Source: an uncultured Christensenella sp. (lineage in GTDB: Bacteria > Bacillota > Clostridia > Christensenellales > Borkfalkiaceae). Taken from it: a stretch of 9,475 bases of DNA. Made by a program: the position numbers and the translations under genes. The stretch lies in assembly GCA_910585235.1 (NCBI GenBank), contig CAJUCM010000037.1:1-9475 (forward strand), in the 5' to 3' direction. The notes under the pieces were generated by a model, which saw only the letters and a list, made by a program, of their open reading frames with translations, ran no database searches and was not told the origin of the DNA. The stretch's first letter is position 1, and each line of letters starts with the position of its first letter. Below are positions 1 to 5,884 of this stretch, in pieces.

Positions 1-1
1 G

Positions 2-34
2 GAAGGCAAGACTTCGGGCAAGGGCAAGAAGTAA
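2..34 (+). CDS. rplF: Ribosomal protein L6, C-terminal end (partial)
   Basis: Only the last ten codons are present, reading EGKTSGKGKK followed by TAA. The lysine- and glycine-rich tail matches the usual L6 ending, and L6 is the protein expected immediately before L18 in the spc operon. L6 is a large-subunit protein near the base of the L7/L12 stalk and the sarcin-ricin loop. The stop is followed closely by AAGGAGC, the ribosome binding site of rplR, so the two genes are tightly linked. With so few residues the call rests mainly on position and tail composition. Confidence 0.8.
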   Translation, partial: EGKTSGKGKK

Positions 35-47
35 AGGAGCGTAAGAG

Positions 48-416
48 ATGATAACGAAAATTGATAAAAATGCGGAAAGAAAACGCCGTCACGTTCGCGT
101 CAGAAAGACCGTTACGGGGACTGCCGAAAGACCTCGGCTCAGCGTTTACAGAAGCACCAACCATATTTACGCACAGCTTATCGACGATACGAAGGGCGTG
201 ACCCTCGCATCGGCGTCCACCCTCGAAAAGTCGGTCAAAGCGGAGATCGCGGGCAAGACCAAGCGGGAAGCCGCTAAGATCGTGGGCAAACTTGCCGGCG
301 AACGCGCAAAGGCAAAGGGGATCGAAACGGTCGTATTCGACAGGGGCGGTTACCTTTATACGGGACGCGTACAGTCGCTTGCAGACGGCGCTCGTGAAGC
401 CGGACTGAAATTCTAA
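48..416 (+). CDS. rplR: 50S ribosomal protein L18
   Basis: The 122-residue product has the normal length of bacterial L18, which binds 5S rRNA together with L5 and helps dock it on the large subunit. Visible family signatures are the basic N-terminal stretch (KNAERKRRHVRVRK, residues 7-20), the RPRLSVYRS strand around residues 28-36, and the C-terminal FDRGGYLYTGRVQSLADGAR block ending in REAGLKF. The chosen ATG lies 7 bases after AAGGAGC and gives the standard N-terminus. It sits between rplF (13-base gap) and rpsE (13-base gap), as in the canonical spc operon, and is presumably co-transcribed with them. Nothing in it is unusual. Confidence 0.98.
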   Translation: MITKIDKNAERKRRHVRVRKTVTGTAERPRLSVYRSTNHIYAQLIDDTKGVTLASASTLEKSVKAEIAGKTKREAAKIVGKLAGERAKAKGIETVVFDRGGYLYTGRVQSLADGAREAGLKF

Positions 417-429
417 GAGGAGTAGAGAT

Positions 430-948
430 ATGGCAAGAGATAACAGACCTCAGAGAAAACAGGAAGAGAACGACGGGCTTATCAAAAAGCTCATCGGCGT
501 AAACCGCGTCAGCAAGACGGTCAAGGGCGGTAGAAATATGCGCTTTGCGGCGCTCGTGGTCGTCGGCGACGGCAACGGCAAAGTCGGCTACGGCACGGGA
601 AAAGCGAAAGAAGTTCCCGAAGCGATCGAAAAAGCGACGCAGGCGGCTAAAAAAGCCATGATCAACGTTGCGATCGTAGATACGAGCATCCCTCACGAAG
701 TGATCGGTAAATTCGGAAAAGGCGCGGTTCTTATGATGCCCGCCGCAGAAGGTACCGGCGTGATCGCGGGCGGTCCCGTGCGTGCGGTCATGGAAGCCGC
801 GGGGATCAAGAATATCAGAACGAAGTCTCACGGAACGCAGAATCCCCAGAACTGCGTGAAAGCGACGGTTGCGGGGCTTGCGGAACTCAAAACCGCAGAA
901 GAGATCGCCGCGCTTCGCGGAAAGACCGTGGAAGAGATCGTCGGCTAA
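430..948 (+). CDS. rpsE: 30S ribosomal protein S5
   Basis: The 172-residue product is close to the usual S5 length of about 166. S5 sits at the mRNA entry side of the small subunit, contacts S4 and contributes to decoding fidelity. The N-terminal double-stranded-RNA-binding-like domain is recognisable from LIKKLIGVNRVSKTVKGGR (residues 17-35) and GDGNGKVGYGTGKAKEV (46-62). The C-terminal domain shows GKGAVLMMPAAEGTGVIAGG and the SHGTQNPQN segment. A good GAGGAG site precedes the ATG. The stop codon overlaps the AAGGAGG site of rpmD, so translation of the two genes is probably coupled. Confidence 0.98.
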   Translation: MARDNRPQRKQEENDGLIKKLIGVNRVSKTVKGGRNMRFAALVVVGDGNGKVGYGTGKAKEVPEAIEKATQAAKKAMINVAIVDTSIPHEVIGKFGKGAVLMMPAAEGTGVIAGGPVRAVMEAAGIKNIRTKSHGTQNPQNCVKATVAGLAELKTAEEIAALRGKTVEEIVG

Positions 949-959
949 GGAGGACGAAA

Positions 960-1133
960 ATGGTTAAAGTAACGCTTGTAAAAAGCACGATCGGCGAAGT
1001 GAAATCCGTCAAAGCGGCGGTTGCCGCTTTGGGGCTGAAAAAGATCCGGTCGGAAAAGACCTTTGAAGATACTCCCGCACTGCGCGGACAGATCCGCAAA
1101 GTTGCTCATCTTGTCAAGGTTGAGAACGTTTAA
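960..1133 (+). CDS. rpmD: 50S ribosomal protein L30
   Basis: This is a 57-residue gene. It starts at the ATG 6 bases after AAGGAGG (947-953) and reads MVKVTLVKSTIG, the classic L30 opening. It ends with QIRKVAHLVKVENV. L30 is a small alpha/beta protein of the large subunit that is absent from some bacterial lineages but general in Firmicutes. The length is normal for the family (about 60). It lies between rpsE and rplO exactly as in the standard spc operon. Its TAA stop overlaps the AAGGAG ribosome binding site of rplO (1132-1137), which again suggests translational coupling. No unusual feature is visible. Confidence 0.97.
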   Translation: MVKVTLVKSTIGEVKSVKAAVAALGLKKIRSEKTFEDTPALRGQIRKVAHLVKVENV

Positions 1134-1144
1134 GGAGTGAAATC

Positions 1145-1597
1145 ATGAGAGTAGATACAATTTCTCCCGCCGAGGGAGCAAGAAAGGACGCGAAACGTTT
1201 GGGACGCGGAATCGGTTCGGGCTTGGGCAAGACGAGCGGTAAGGGTCACAAAGGACAGTGGGCGCGTTCGGGCGGCGGCGTCCGTCCCGGATTCGAGGGC
1301 GGTCAAATGCCTCTTGCGCGCCGTATTCCGAAGCGCGGATTCCACAATAAATTCGGCAAAGACTTCGTCATTATCAATCTTGACGAACTCAATAAACTTC
1401 CTGAGGGAACGACGGTCGATCTTGGTTTTGTGCTTTCCAACAAACTTGCGAAAGAGGTCAAGAACAATGCGGGTCTCAAAGTTCTCGGAAAGGGCGAACT
1501 CAAAGTAAAACTCACCGTTCGCGCAGCAAAATTCTCCGAGACCGCCAAAGCGGCGATCGAGAAGGCGGGCGGAACGGCTGAGGTTCTTGAAAAATGA
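1145..1597 (+). CDS. rplO: 50S ribosomal protein L15
   Basis: The 150-residue product matches the normal L15 length. L15 is a late-assembly large-subunit protein whose extended N-terminus threads through 23S rRNA. That glycine/arginine-rich extension is plain here: GRGIGSGLGKTSGKGHKGQ at residues 20-38 followed by GGGVRPGFEGGQMPLARR (43-60). The globular C-terminal part carries alternating hydrophobic strands and ends GGTAEVLEK. The start follows AAGGAG by 7 bases. rplO directly precedes secY, as in most bacteria; the 36-base gap contains only the secY ribosome binding site. Confidence 0.98.
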   Translation: MRVDTISPAEGARKDAKRLGRGIGSGLGKTSGKGHKGQWARSGGGVRPGFEGGQMPLARRIPKRGFHNKFGKDFVIINLDELNKLPEGTTVDLGFVLSNKLAKEVKNNAGLKVLGKGELKVKLTVRAAKFSETAKAAIEKAGGTAEVLEK

Positions 1598-1633
1598 TCG
1601 TTCGTTCCGACGGCGTAAAAGAGGAGGTATAAA

Positions 1634-2950
1634 ATGATTGAAACCTTAAAAAACGCCTTTCGTAATAAAGACATCAGAAGGAAGATATTTATTACCCTCC
1701 TTCTGCTTCTTGTTTTCCGTTTAGGATGCTATATCCCCGTACCGGGGTTAGACAGAGCGCAGTTTGAAGGCGCCATTCAGGGCAACGACTTCCTGCAACT
1801 CATGAGCGGCGTTACGGGTAGCGCGCTCTCGCAGGGCACGCTGTTTGCGCTCGGTATCGGACCGTATATCAACGCTTCGATTATCGTACAACTTCTGACG
1901 GTAGGCATCCCTGCTCTCGAACGGCTCTCCAAACAGGGCGAAGAGGGCAAAAAGCGGTTGACGCTGATCACGAGGATTATTACGGTCGTTCTTGCGATCG
2001 TGCAGTCGGTCGGCATTATCATCAACTTTGCAAACGACAGCAACGCGATCAACACCGCGCTCTTCGGCGGAAAAGTCTGGGTCGCGGGTATCTATATGGC
2101 GGTCGTCTATACGGCGGGGTCGCTCCTCGTCATGTGGCTCGGCGAGCGCATCACCGATCTCGGCGTGAGCAACGGTATCTCCATGATCATCTTCATCGGT
2201 ATCGTCTCCACCGCGGGTATGTCCATTCTCAACAAGTTCATCGCGATGGGCGACGGTTCGCTCAAAGTCGGTGACGGACTTCTCGAAATCGGCATCTTCG
2301 TCATTCTTGCGGCGGTCATCTTCTTCCTCGTCACGTTCGTCGATCTGGCGGAAAGAAAGATCCCCGTGCAGTATGCAAAGCAGGTGCGCGGAACGAAAAT
2401 GTACGGCGGTCAGTCCTCCGTCATTCCCATGAAGATCACGGGAAGCGGCGTTATGCCTCTCATCTTCGCCTATGCGATCGTATCTTTCCCGTCCATGATC
2501 ATCAGCCTGTTCTGGCCCAATTCCACGGCGGCGACGAACTTGCAGATCTGGTTCTCTGGTAACGGCGCTTGGTACGGTCAGCTGATCTATTCGGTGGTGC
2601 TGTGTCTATTGATCTTTGCGTTTGCATTCTTCTATGCGCAGATCCAGTTCAATCCCGAAGACGTTTCAAAGTCCATTCAGCAGAACGGCGGATTCATTCA
2701 AGGCATCAGACCGGGCAAACCGACAGCGCAGTATTTGAAGAAGATCAATAACCGCATTACCTTGTTCGGCGCGATTTTCTTGACGCTCGTCGCGTTCATT
2801 CCATCCGTGGTGTTCAGCTGGGCGAGCTACGATCTCGTCAACGTGTTCTCCACGACGGGTATCCTGATCGTCGTCTCGGTTGCTTTGGAACTCGATAAGC
2901 AGTTGCAGTCGCAGATCATGATGAAAAATTACAAAGGGTTCTTAAAGTAA
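1634..2950 (+). CDS. secY: Protein translocase subunit SecY
   Basis: SecY forms the membrane channel of the general secretion pathway and works with SecE, SecG and the SecA motor. The 438-residue product has the family's length and an alternation of about ten hydrophobic segments: for example residues 18-36 (TM1), 72-90 (TM2, with the typical LGIGPYINASIIVQLL), 112-131, 150-169, 181-198, 216-235, 272-292, 317-335, 375-396 and 403-420. Cytosolic loop signatures are present: ERLSKQGEEGKKRLT (96-110) and, in the SecA/ribosome-binding loop, GIRPGKPTAQYL (357-368). A strong GAGGAGGT precedes the ATG. It lies after rplO as usual. The downstream gap to adk contains a long stem-loop rather than a terminator. 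Confidence 0.98.
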   Translation: MIETLKNAFRNKDIRRKIFITLLLLLVFRLGCYIPVPGLDRAQFEGAIQGNDFLQLMSGVTGSALSQGTLFALGIGPYINASIIVQLLTVGIPALERLSKQGEEGKKRLTLITRIITVVLAIVQSVGIIINFANDSNAINTALFGGKVWVAGIYMAVVYTAGSLLVMWLGERITDLGVSNGISMIIFIGIVSTAGMSILNKFIAMGDGSLKVGDGLLEIGIFVILAAVIFFLVTFVDLAERKIPVQYAKQVRGTKMYGGQSSVIPMKITGSGVMPLIFAYAIVSFPSMIISLFWPNSTAATNLQIWFSGNGAWYGQLIYSVVLCLLIFAFAFFYAQIQFNPEDVSKSIQQNGGFIQGIRPGKPTAQYLKKINNRITLFGAIFLTLVAFIPSVVFSWASYDLVNVFSTTGILIVVSVALELDKQLQSQIMMKNYKGFLK

Positions 2951-2960
2951 TTTCATCCCT

Positions 2961-3000
2961 CGTCTTTCGGGCGAACTTATTCAAGAACTTCGCCAAGACG
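2961..3000 (+). other. Intercistronic stem-loop between secY and adk
   Basis: An imperfect but long inverted repeat fills the middle of the 87-base secY-adk gap. CGTCTT (2961-2966) pairs with AAGACG (2995-3000), GGCGAA (2970-2975) with TTCGCC (2989-2994), and CTT (2976-2978) with AAG (2983-2985) around the loop ATTC. The first strand has a 3-base bulge (2967-2969) and the second another (2986-2988). That gives about 15 base pairs in all. No run of T follows, so it is not an intrinsic terminator. A role in mRNA processing, in protecting upstream message, or in modulating adk expression is inference. Confidence 0.6.
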
Positions 3001-3037
3001 GACAAAGCGTTAAATCCGAAAAGGAAAAAGGTAAAAC

Positions 3038-3679
3038 ATGAATTTAATCTTACTTGGCGCACCCGGCGCAGGCAAGGGGACGCAGGCAACGAAAATTTCT
3101 GACCGCTACGGTCTCGTACACATTTCCACGGGCGACATCTTCCGCGCGAATATCAAGAACGGCACCAAAATCGGACTTCTCGCAAAATCGTACATCGACA
3201 AGGGCGAGCTTGTTCCCGACGAAGTGACCTGCGACATCGTGCGCGACCGTCTCACTTGGGACGACGTGAAAAAGAGCAACGGGTATCTCTTAGACGGGTT
3301 CCCCCGCAATCTCTTTCAGGCGGGCGAGCTTGATAAGTTCGCAAAGATCGACGGCGTCGTGAATATCAACATTGACTTTTCTCTGCTCATGGACAGACTT
3401 TGCGGCAGAAGAGTTTGCAAGGAATGCGGCGAGAGCTATCACGTTTCCACGCTGAACGGCGCGACGACCTGTTCGCGTTGCGGCGGGGAACTCTATCAGA
3501 GAAAGGACGACAATCCCGAAACGGTCAAGAGCCGTCTCGACGTCTATACGGAACAGACCCAACCGCTGATCGACTACTACACGAAGAAGGGGATCATTCT
3601 CAACTTCACGGGTACGGAAGCGCCTGCGGAAGTGCTGTTCGGGGAAGTCAAAGCGGTTCTCGATAAAATGGCGAAATGA
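3038..3679 (+). CDS. adk: Adenylate kinase, zinc-lid type
   Basis: This enzyme interconverts ATP + AMP and 2 ADP in the cytoplasm and sets the adenylate balance. The 213-residue product shows the P-loop GAPGAGKGT (residues 7-15), the AMP-binding STGDIFR (30-36), the DGFPR motif (86-90) and a long-form LID domain. The LID carries a four-cysteine zinc site, C127-x2-C130 and C145-x2-C148, typical of Gram-positive adenylate kinases; its role in the family is structural. The ribosome binding site is weak: only AAGGT about 5 bases before the ATG, after the secY-adk stem-loop, unlike the strong sites of its neighbours. Its stop overlaps the start of map (ATGA), so the two are translationally coupled. 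Confidence 0.98.
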   Translation: MNLILLGAPGAGKGTQATKISDRYGLVHISTGDIFRANIKNGTKIGLLAKSYIDKGELVPDEVTCDIVRDRLTWDDVKKSNGYLLDGFPRNLFQAGELDKFAKIDGVVNINIDFSLLMDRLCGRRVCKECGESYHVSTLNGATTCSRCGGELYQRKDDNPETVKSRLDVYTEQTQPLIDYYTKKGIILNFTGTEAPAEVLFGEVKAVLDKMAK

Positions 3680-4419
3680 TCCGCGTTAAGAGCGAAGAAG
3701 AGATCGGGCTCATGCGCGAACCCTGCGCGATCGTCGGAAACTGTCTGAAATTCGTCGGCGAGCGGATCAAAGCGGGCATGACGACGAAGGACGTCGATAC
3801 GCTCGTATATGATTATATCAAGGCGAGCGGCGCGGAGCCGAGCTGCCTCGGATATTACGGGTATCCCGCATCGGCGTGTGTCTCGGTCAACGAGGTCGTC
3901 GTTCACGGGATTCCGGACGACAGAGTGCTCGAAGAGGGCGACATCGTCAGCGTAGATATTGTAGCGTATAAGAACGGTTTCCACGGCGACTGCGCGAGGA
4001 CCTTCTGCATCGGAGAAGTCTCCGAGGAGAGGAAGAAGCTCGTCCGCGTGACGGAAGAATGCTTCTGGAAAGGGATCGAGGGCGTTAAAGCGGGAACTCC
4101 GCTCTACGATATCAGCTACCGCGTACAGCAACACGCCGAGGGAAACGGCTTTTCGGTCATCCGTGCCTACACGGGACACGGGATCGGAAGAGAAATGCAC
4201 GAAGATCCGTCCGTTCCGAACTTCGGAAGAAAGGGTACGGGCGTAAGATTGCAGGCGGGAACGGTCATCTGCGTAGAGCCGATGATCGCGGCGGGCAACT
4301 GGAAAGTGAAAGTGCTCTCCGACGGCTGGACTGCCGTCACCGCCGATAAAAAGAGCGCGTCACATTACGAGAATACGCTCGTCGTCCGCGAGGACGGCGT
4401 CGAGATTCTGACGCTGTAA
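3676..4419 (+). CDS. map: Methionine aminopeptidase, type I
   Basis: Map removes the initiator methionine from nascent proteins after deformylation. The 247-residue length is that of short bacterial type I enzymes without an N-terminal SH3-binding extension. The dinuclear metal ligands can be assigned: D94 (SVDIV), D105 (HGDCART), H168 (TGHGIG), E201 (VEPM) and E232 (HYENT). The catalytic-pocket histidine H78 lies in VVHGIP. The segment GIGREMHEDPSVPNFG (169-184) is diagnostic. The gene starts at an ATG overlapping the adk stop by 4 bases and lacks a clear ribosome binding site of its own, so it probably depends on ribosomes finishing adk. Confidence 0.98.
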   Translation: MIRVKSEEEIGLMREPCAIVGNCLKFVGERIKAGMTTKDVDTLVYDYIKASGAEPSCLGYYGYPASACVSVNEVVVHGIPDDRVLEEGDIVSVDIVAYKNGFHGDCARTFCIGEVSEERKKLVRVTEECFWKGIEGVKAGTPLYDISYRVQQHAEGNGFSVIRAYTGHGIGREMHEDPSVPNFGRKGTGVRLQAGTVICVEPMIAAGNWKVKVLSDGWTAVTADKKSASHYENTLVVREDGVEILTL

Positions 4420-4445
4420 GCGAAAAATCATTAAATGAGGTCACT

Positions 4446-4667
4446 ATGTCGAAAGACGACGTAATCGAAGCAGAAGGAAAAGTTATCGAAGCGCTGCCCA
4501 ATACCACGTTCAAGGTAAAACTCACGAACGGACACGTCATTACGGCGTATATATCGGGAAAGCTGAGAATGAATTATATCCGCATTATCGAGGGGGATTC
4601 GGTCAAGCTCGAAATGAGCCCCTACGATTTGACGAAAGGGCGGATCACCTGGCGCAGCAGATCGTAA
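4446..4667 (+). CDS. infA: Translation initiation factor IF-1
   Basis: IF-1 is a small S1/OB-fold protein that binds the A-site region of the 30S subunit during initiation. The 73-residue product is one residue longer than the common 72. The fold signature runs through VIEAEGKVIEALPNTTFKV (residues 6-24), NGHVITAYISGKLRMNYIRI (29-48) and the C-terminal LTKGRITWR (62-70). The start is preceded by GAGGT with only a 4-base spacer, rather short. An upstream out-of-frame ATG at 4435 overlaps the binding site and is unlikely to be used. Placement after map and before rpmJ is the usual Firmicutes order. Confidence 0.98.
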   Translation: MSKDDVIEAEGKVIEALPNTTFKVKLTNGHVITAYISGKLRMNYIRIIEGDSVKLEMSPYDLTKGRITWRSRS

Positions 4668-4707
4668 ACGATAAAGAAATTCAGATTGAGAACAGGAGAT
4701 TATAATT

Positions 4708-4824
4708 ATGAAAGTCAGACCTTCGGTAAAGCCGATGTGCGATAAGTGCAAAGTCATCAAAAGAAACGGAAAGGTAATGGTTATCTGTTCCAAAAACAAA
4801 TCGCACAAACAAAGACAGGGCTAA
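4708..4824 (+). CDS. rpmJ: 50S ribosomal protein L36, zinc-binding form
   Basis: This is a 38-residue gene. It begins MKVRPSVKPMCDKCKVIKR and ends with the family tail HKQRQG. L36 is the smallest large-subunit protein and coordinates zinc through three cysteines and one histidine. Here they are C11, C14, C27 and H33. The common 37-residue form has five fewer, i.e. four, residues between the last Cys and the His where this one has five, so there is a one-residue insertion; from memory 38-residue versions exist in other bacteria. AGGAG (4694-4698) lies 9 bases before the ATG. It is the last gene before the internal promoter of the alpha operon, and no terminator follows it. Confidence 0.97.
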   Translation: MKVRPSVKPMCDKCKVIKRNGKVMVICSKNKSHKQRQG

Positions 4825-4851
4825 AACAAATCAAATTCGTTGTAAAATCGG

Positions 4852-4881
4852 TTGACAGAAACTTGCGCTCTGTGATATAAT
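4852..4881 (+). promoter_or_regulatory. Consensus sigma-A-type promoter of the alpha operon
   Basis: A perfect -35 box TTGACA (4852-4857) is followed after 18 bases by a perfect -10 box TATAAT (4876-4881). The -10 has the extended TGn motif (TGA at 4873-4875). Transcription is expected to start near 4887-4889, leaving a leader of about 200 bases before rpsM. The promoter gives rpsM-rplQ its own strong transcription in addition to read-through from the spc operon, because no terminator is visible after rpmJ. Confidence 0.9.
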
Positions 4882-4889
4882 AACTATCG

Positions 4890-4908
4890 CGGTTTTCTTA
4901 AAAAACCG
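4890..4908 (+). other. Hairpin at the expected 5' end of the rpsM transcript
   Basis: CGGTTTT (4890-4896) pairs with AAAACCG (4902-4908) over a 5-base loop. It begins within a few bases of the predicted transcription start, so the mRNA would carry a terminal 5' stem-loop. Such hairpins are known to slow 5'-dependent mRNA decay; that role here is inferred. The T/A-rich part of the stem makes it only moderately stable. Confidence 0.5.
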
Positions 4909-4924
4909 AATTTAACCGAAAAAA

Positions 4925-4963
4925 GAGCTGATTTCCGCGCAAAAAGGCGGGGAAAGTCGGCTC
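4925..4963 (+). other. Stable leader hairpin with an alternative partner
   Basis: GAGCTGATTTCC (4925-4936) pairs with GGAAA and TCGGCTC (4951-4955 and 4957-4963): twelve pairs including one T-G wobble, with a single G bulge at 4956. The terminal loop is 14 bases and GC-rich at both ends. The same 5' segment can instead form AAAGAGC (4922-4928) with GCTCTTT (4971-4977). The two pairings exclude each other. Confidence 0.55.
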
Positions 4964-4989
4964 GCTTTGCGCTCTTTACGAGAAAATAA

Positions 4990-5035
4990 CCGCATTTTGA
5001 CAGGAAATATTTTCCACTGTTTCCGGAAATCGCGG
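4990..5035 (+). other. Compound leader stem-loop upstream of rpsM
   Basis: An outer helix CCGCATTT (4990-4997) pairs with AAAT and GCGG (5027-5030, 5032-5035) with one bulged C (5031). It encloses an inner hairpin in which ACA and GGAAA (5000-5007) pair with TTTCC and TGT (5011-5015, 5018-5020) around the loop TAT. The segment TTCCGG (5021-5026) remains unpaired between them. It ends about 40 bases before the rpsM ribosome binding site. Confidence 0.5.
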
Positions 5036-5087
5036 AGCAAATAAAAAAAATTATTAAAAAATAACCGAAAAAAACGGAGGAAAGAAC

Positions 5088-5456
5088 ATGGCGCGTATTG
5101 CCGGTGTGGATCTGCCGAGAGAAAAACGCGTAGAAATAGGTTTGACCTATATCTACGGGATCGGACTTTCCACTTCCAAAAAGATTCTTGCGGAAACGGG
5201 GATCGACCCGAACGTAAGAGTAAAGGATCTCGATGAGAACGACGTATCCAAATTAAGAGAGTATATCGACCACCACTATACCGTAGAGGGCGAACTTCGC
5301 GGTTCGGTGAGCTTGAATATCAAGCGCCTGATGGAAATCGGGTGCTATCGTGGCGTTCGCCACAGAAAGGGACTTCCCGTGCGCGGACAGAGCACGAAGC
5401 GCAATGCAAGAACGAGGAAAGGTCCCCGCCGCACCGTGGCGAATAAGAAGAAGTAA
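5088..5456 (+). CDS. rpsM: 30S ribosomal protein S13
   Basis: S13 lies in the head of the small subunit, contacts the P-site tRNA through its C-terminal tail and forms bridges to the large subunit. The 122-residue product has normal length. It opens MARIAGVDLPREKRVEIGLT, has the IYGIG segment (22-26) of the helix-two-turn-helix domain, and carries the diagnostic RHRKGLPVRGQSTKRNARTR (residues 91-110) with a lysine-rich end. The start follows GGAGG (5076-5080) by 7 bases. It is the first gene of the alpha operon, behind its own promoter and structured leader, and is separated from rpsK by 14 bases. Confidence 0.98.
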   Translation: MARIAGVDLPREKRVEIGLTYIYGIGLSTSKKILAETGIDPNVRVKDLDENDVSKLREYIDHHYTVEGELRGSVSLNIKRLMEIGCYRGVRHRKGLPVRGQSTKRNARTRKGPRRTVANKKK

Positions 5457-5470
5457 GGAGCGTTTGAATT

Positions 5471-5869
5471 ATGGCTGAAAAGAAAAAGACAGTTCAAAGA
5501 GGGAAACGCAGAGAACTCAAAAAGGTAGACAGAGGACAAGTTCACATCCAGTCCACCTTTAACAACACGATCGTCACGATCAGCGATATGAGCGGAAACG
5601 TCATCTCCTGGTCGAGCGCGGGCGCCCTGAACTTCAAAGGTTCGAGAAAGGGAACGCCGTTCGCGGCGCAGATGGCTGCCGAAACGGCGGCGAAAGCGGC
5701 AAAAGAGCACGGTCTCCGTTTTGTAGAAGTCTATGTAAAGGGACCCGGCGCAGGCAGAGAGTCCGCGATCCGCGCGCTTGCAAATTGCGACTTGGAAGTA
5801 ACGCTCATTTCCGACGTGTCTCCCGTTGCTCACAACGGTTGCCGTCCTCCCAAGCGCAGAAGAGTTTAA
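5471..5869 (+). CDS. rpsK: 30S ribosomal protein S11
   Basis: S11 sits on the platform of the small subunit near the mRNA exit and the Shine-Dalgarno helix. The 132-residue product is normal in length. It shows HIQSTFNNTIVTISD (residues 25-39), GSRKGTPFAAQ (57-67), VKGPGAGRESAIRAL (89-103) and the invariant C-terminus HNGCRPPKRRRV (121-132). The Asn-Gly pair in that tail (122-123) is the position known to form isoaspartate in the Escherichia coli protein. AAGGAG (5455-5460) overlaps the rpsM stop and lies 10 bases before the ATG, so the two genes are closely linked. Confidence 0.98.
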   Translation: MAEKKKTVQRGKRRELKKVDRGQVHIQSTFNNTIVTISDMSGNVISWSSAGALNFKGSRKGTPFAAQMAAETAAKAAKEHGLRFVEVYVKGPGAGRESAIRALANCDLEVTLISDVSPVAHNGCRPPKRRRV

Positions 5870-5884
5870 TAGGAGAGTAAGAGA

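Larger units (their letters stand above)
4882..5087 (+). promoter_or_regulatory. Long structured 5' leader of rpsM (alpha operon)
   Basis: Between the promoter and rpsM lie about 200 bases with no ATG-initiated reading frame. Three inverted repeats occur in series (listed separately at 4890-4908, 4925-4963 and 4990-5035), followed by an almost pure A/T stretch (5041-5063) and the ribosome binding site GGAGG (5076-5080). A small CCG/CGG pair around seven A's (5065-5077) touches that site. In Escherichia coli the leader of this operon folds into a pseudoknot bound by S4, which is encoded in the operon. Whether this leader does the same is inference. None of the hairpins has a T-run, so control would be translational or through RNA stability. 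Confidence 0.65.

Noticed and set aside
3577..4200. A 207-codon reverse open frame across the adk-map junction
   Set aside because: It is antisense to two conserved enzymes and no independent signals support it.
4435..4437. An ATG just upstream of infA as an alternative start
   Set aside because: It is out of frame with IF-1 and overlaps the ribosome binding site.
4997..5002. A second TTGACA within the rpsM leader as a possible additional promoter
   Set aside because: No acceptable -10 box lies 16-19 bases downstream; the sequence there is TTTCCGG. The match is part of the leader stem.
4882..5087. A short leader peptide in the rpsM leader
   Set aside because: No ATG occurs in the region and no ribosome binding site precedes any alternative start codon that I can see.
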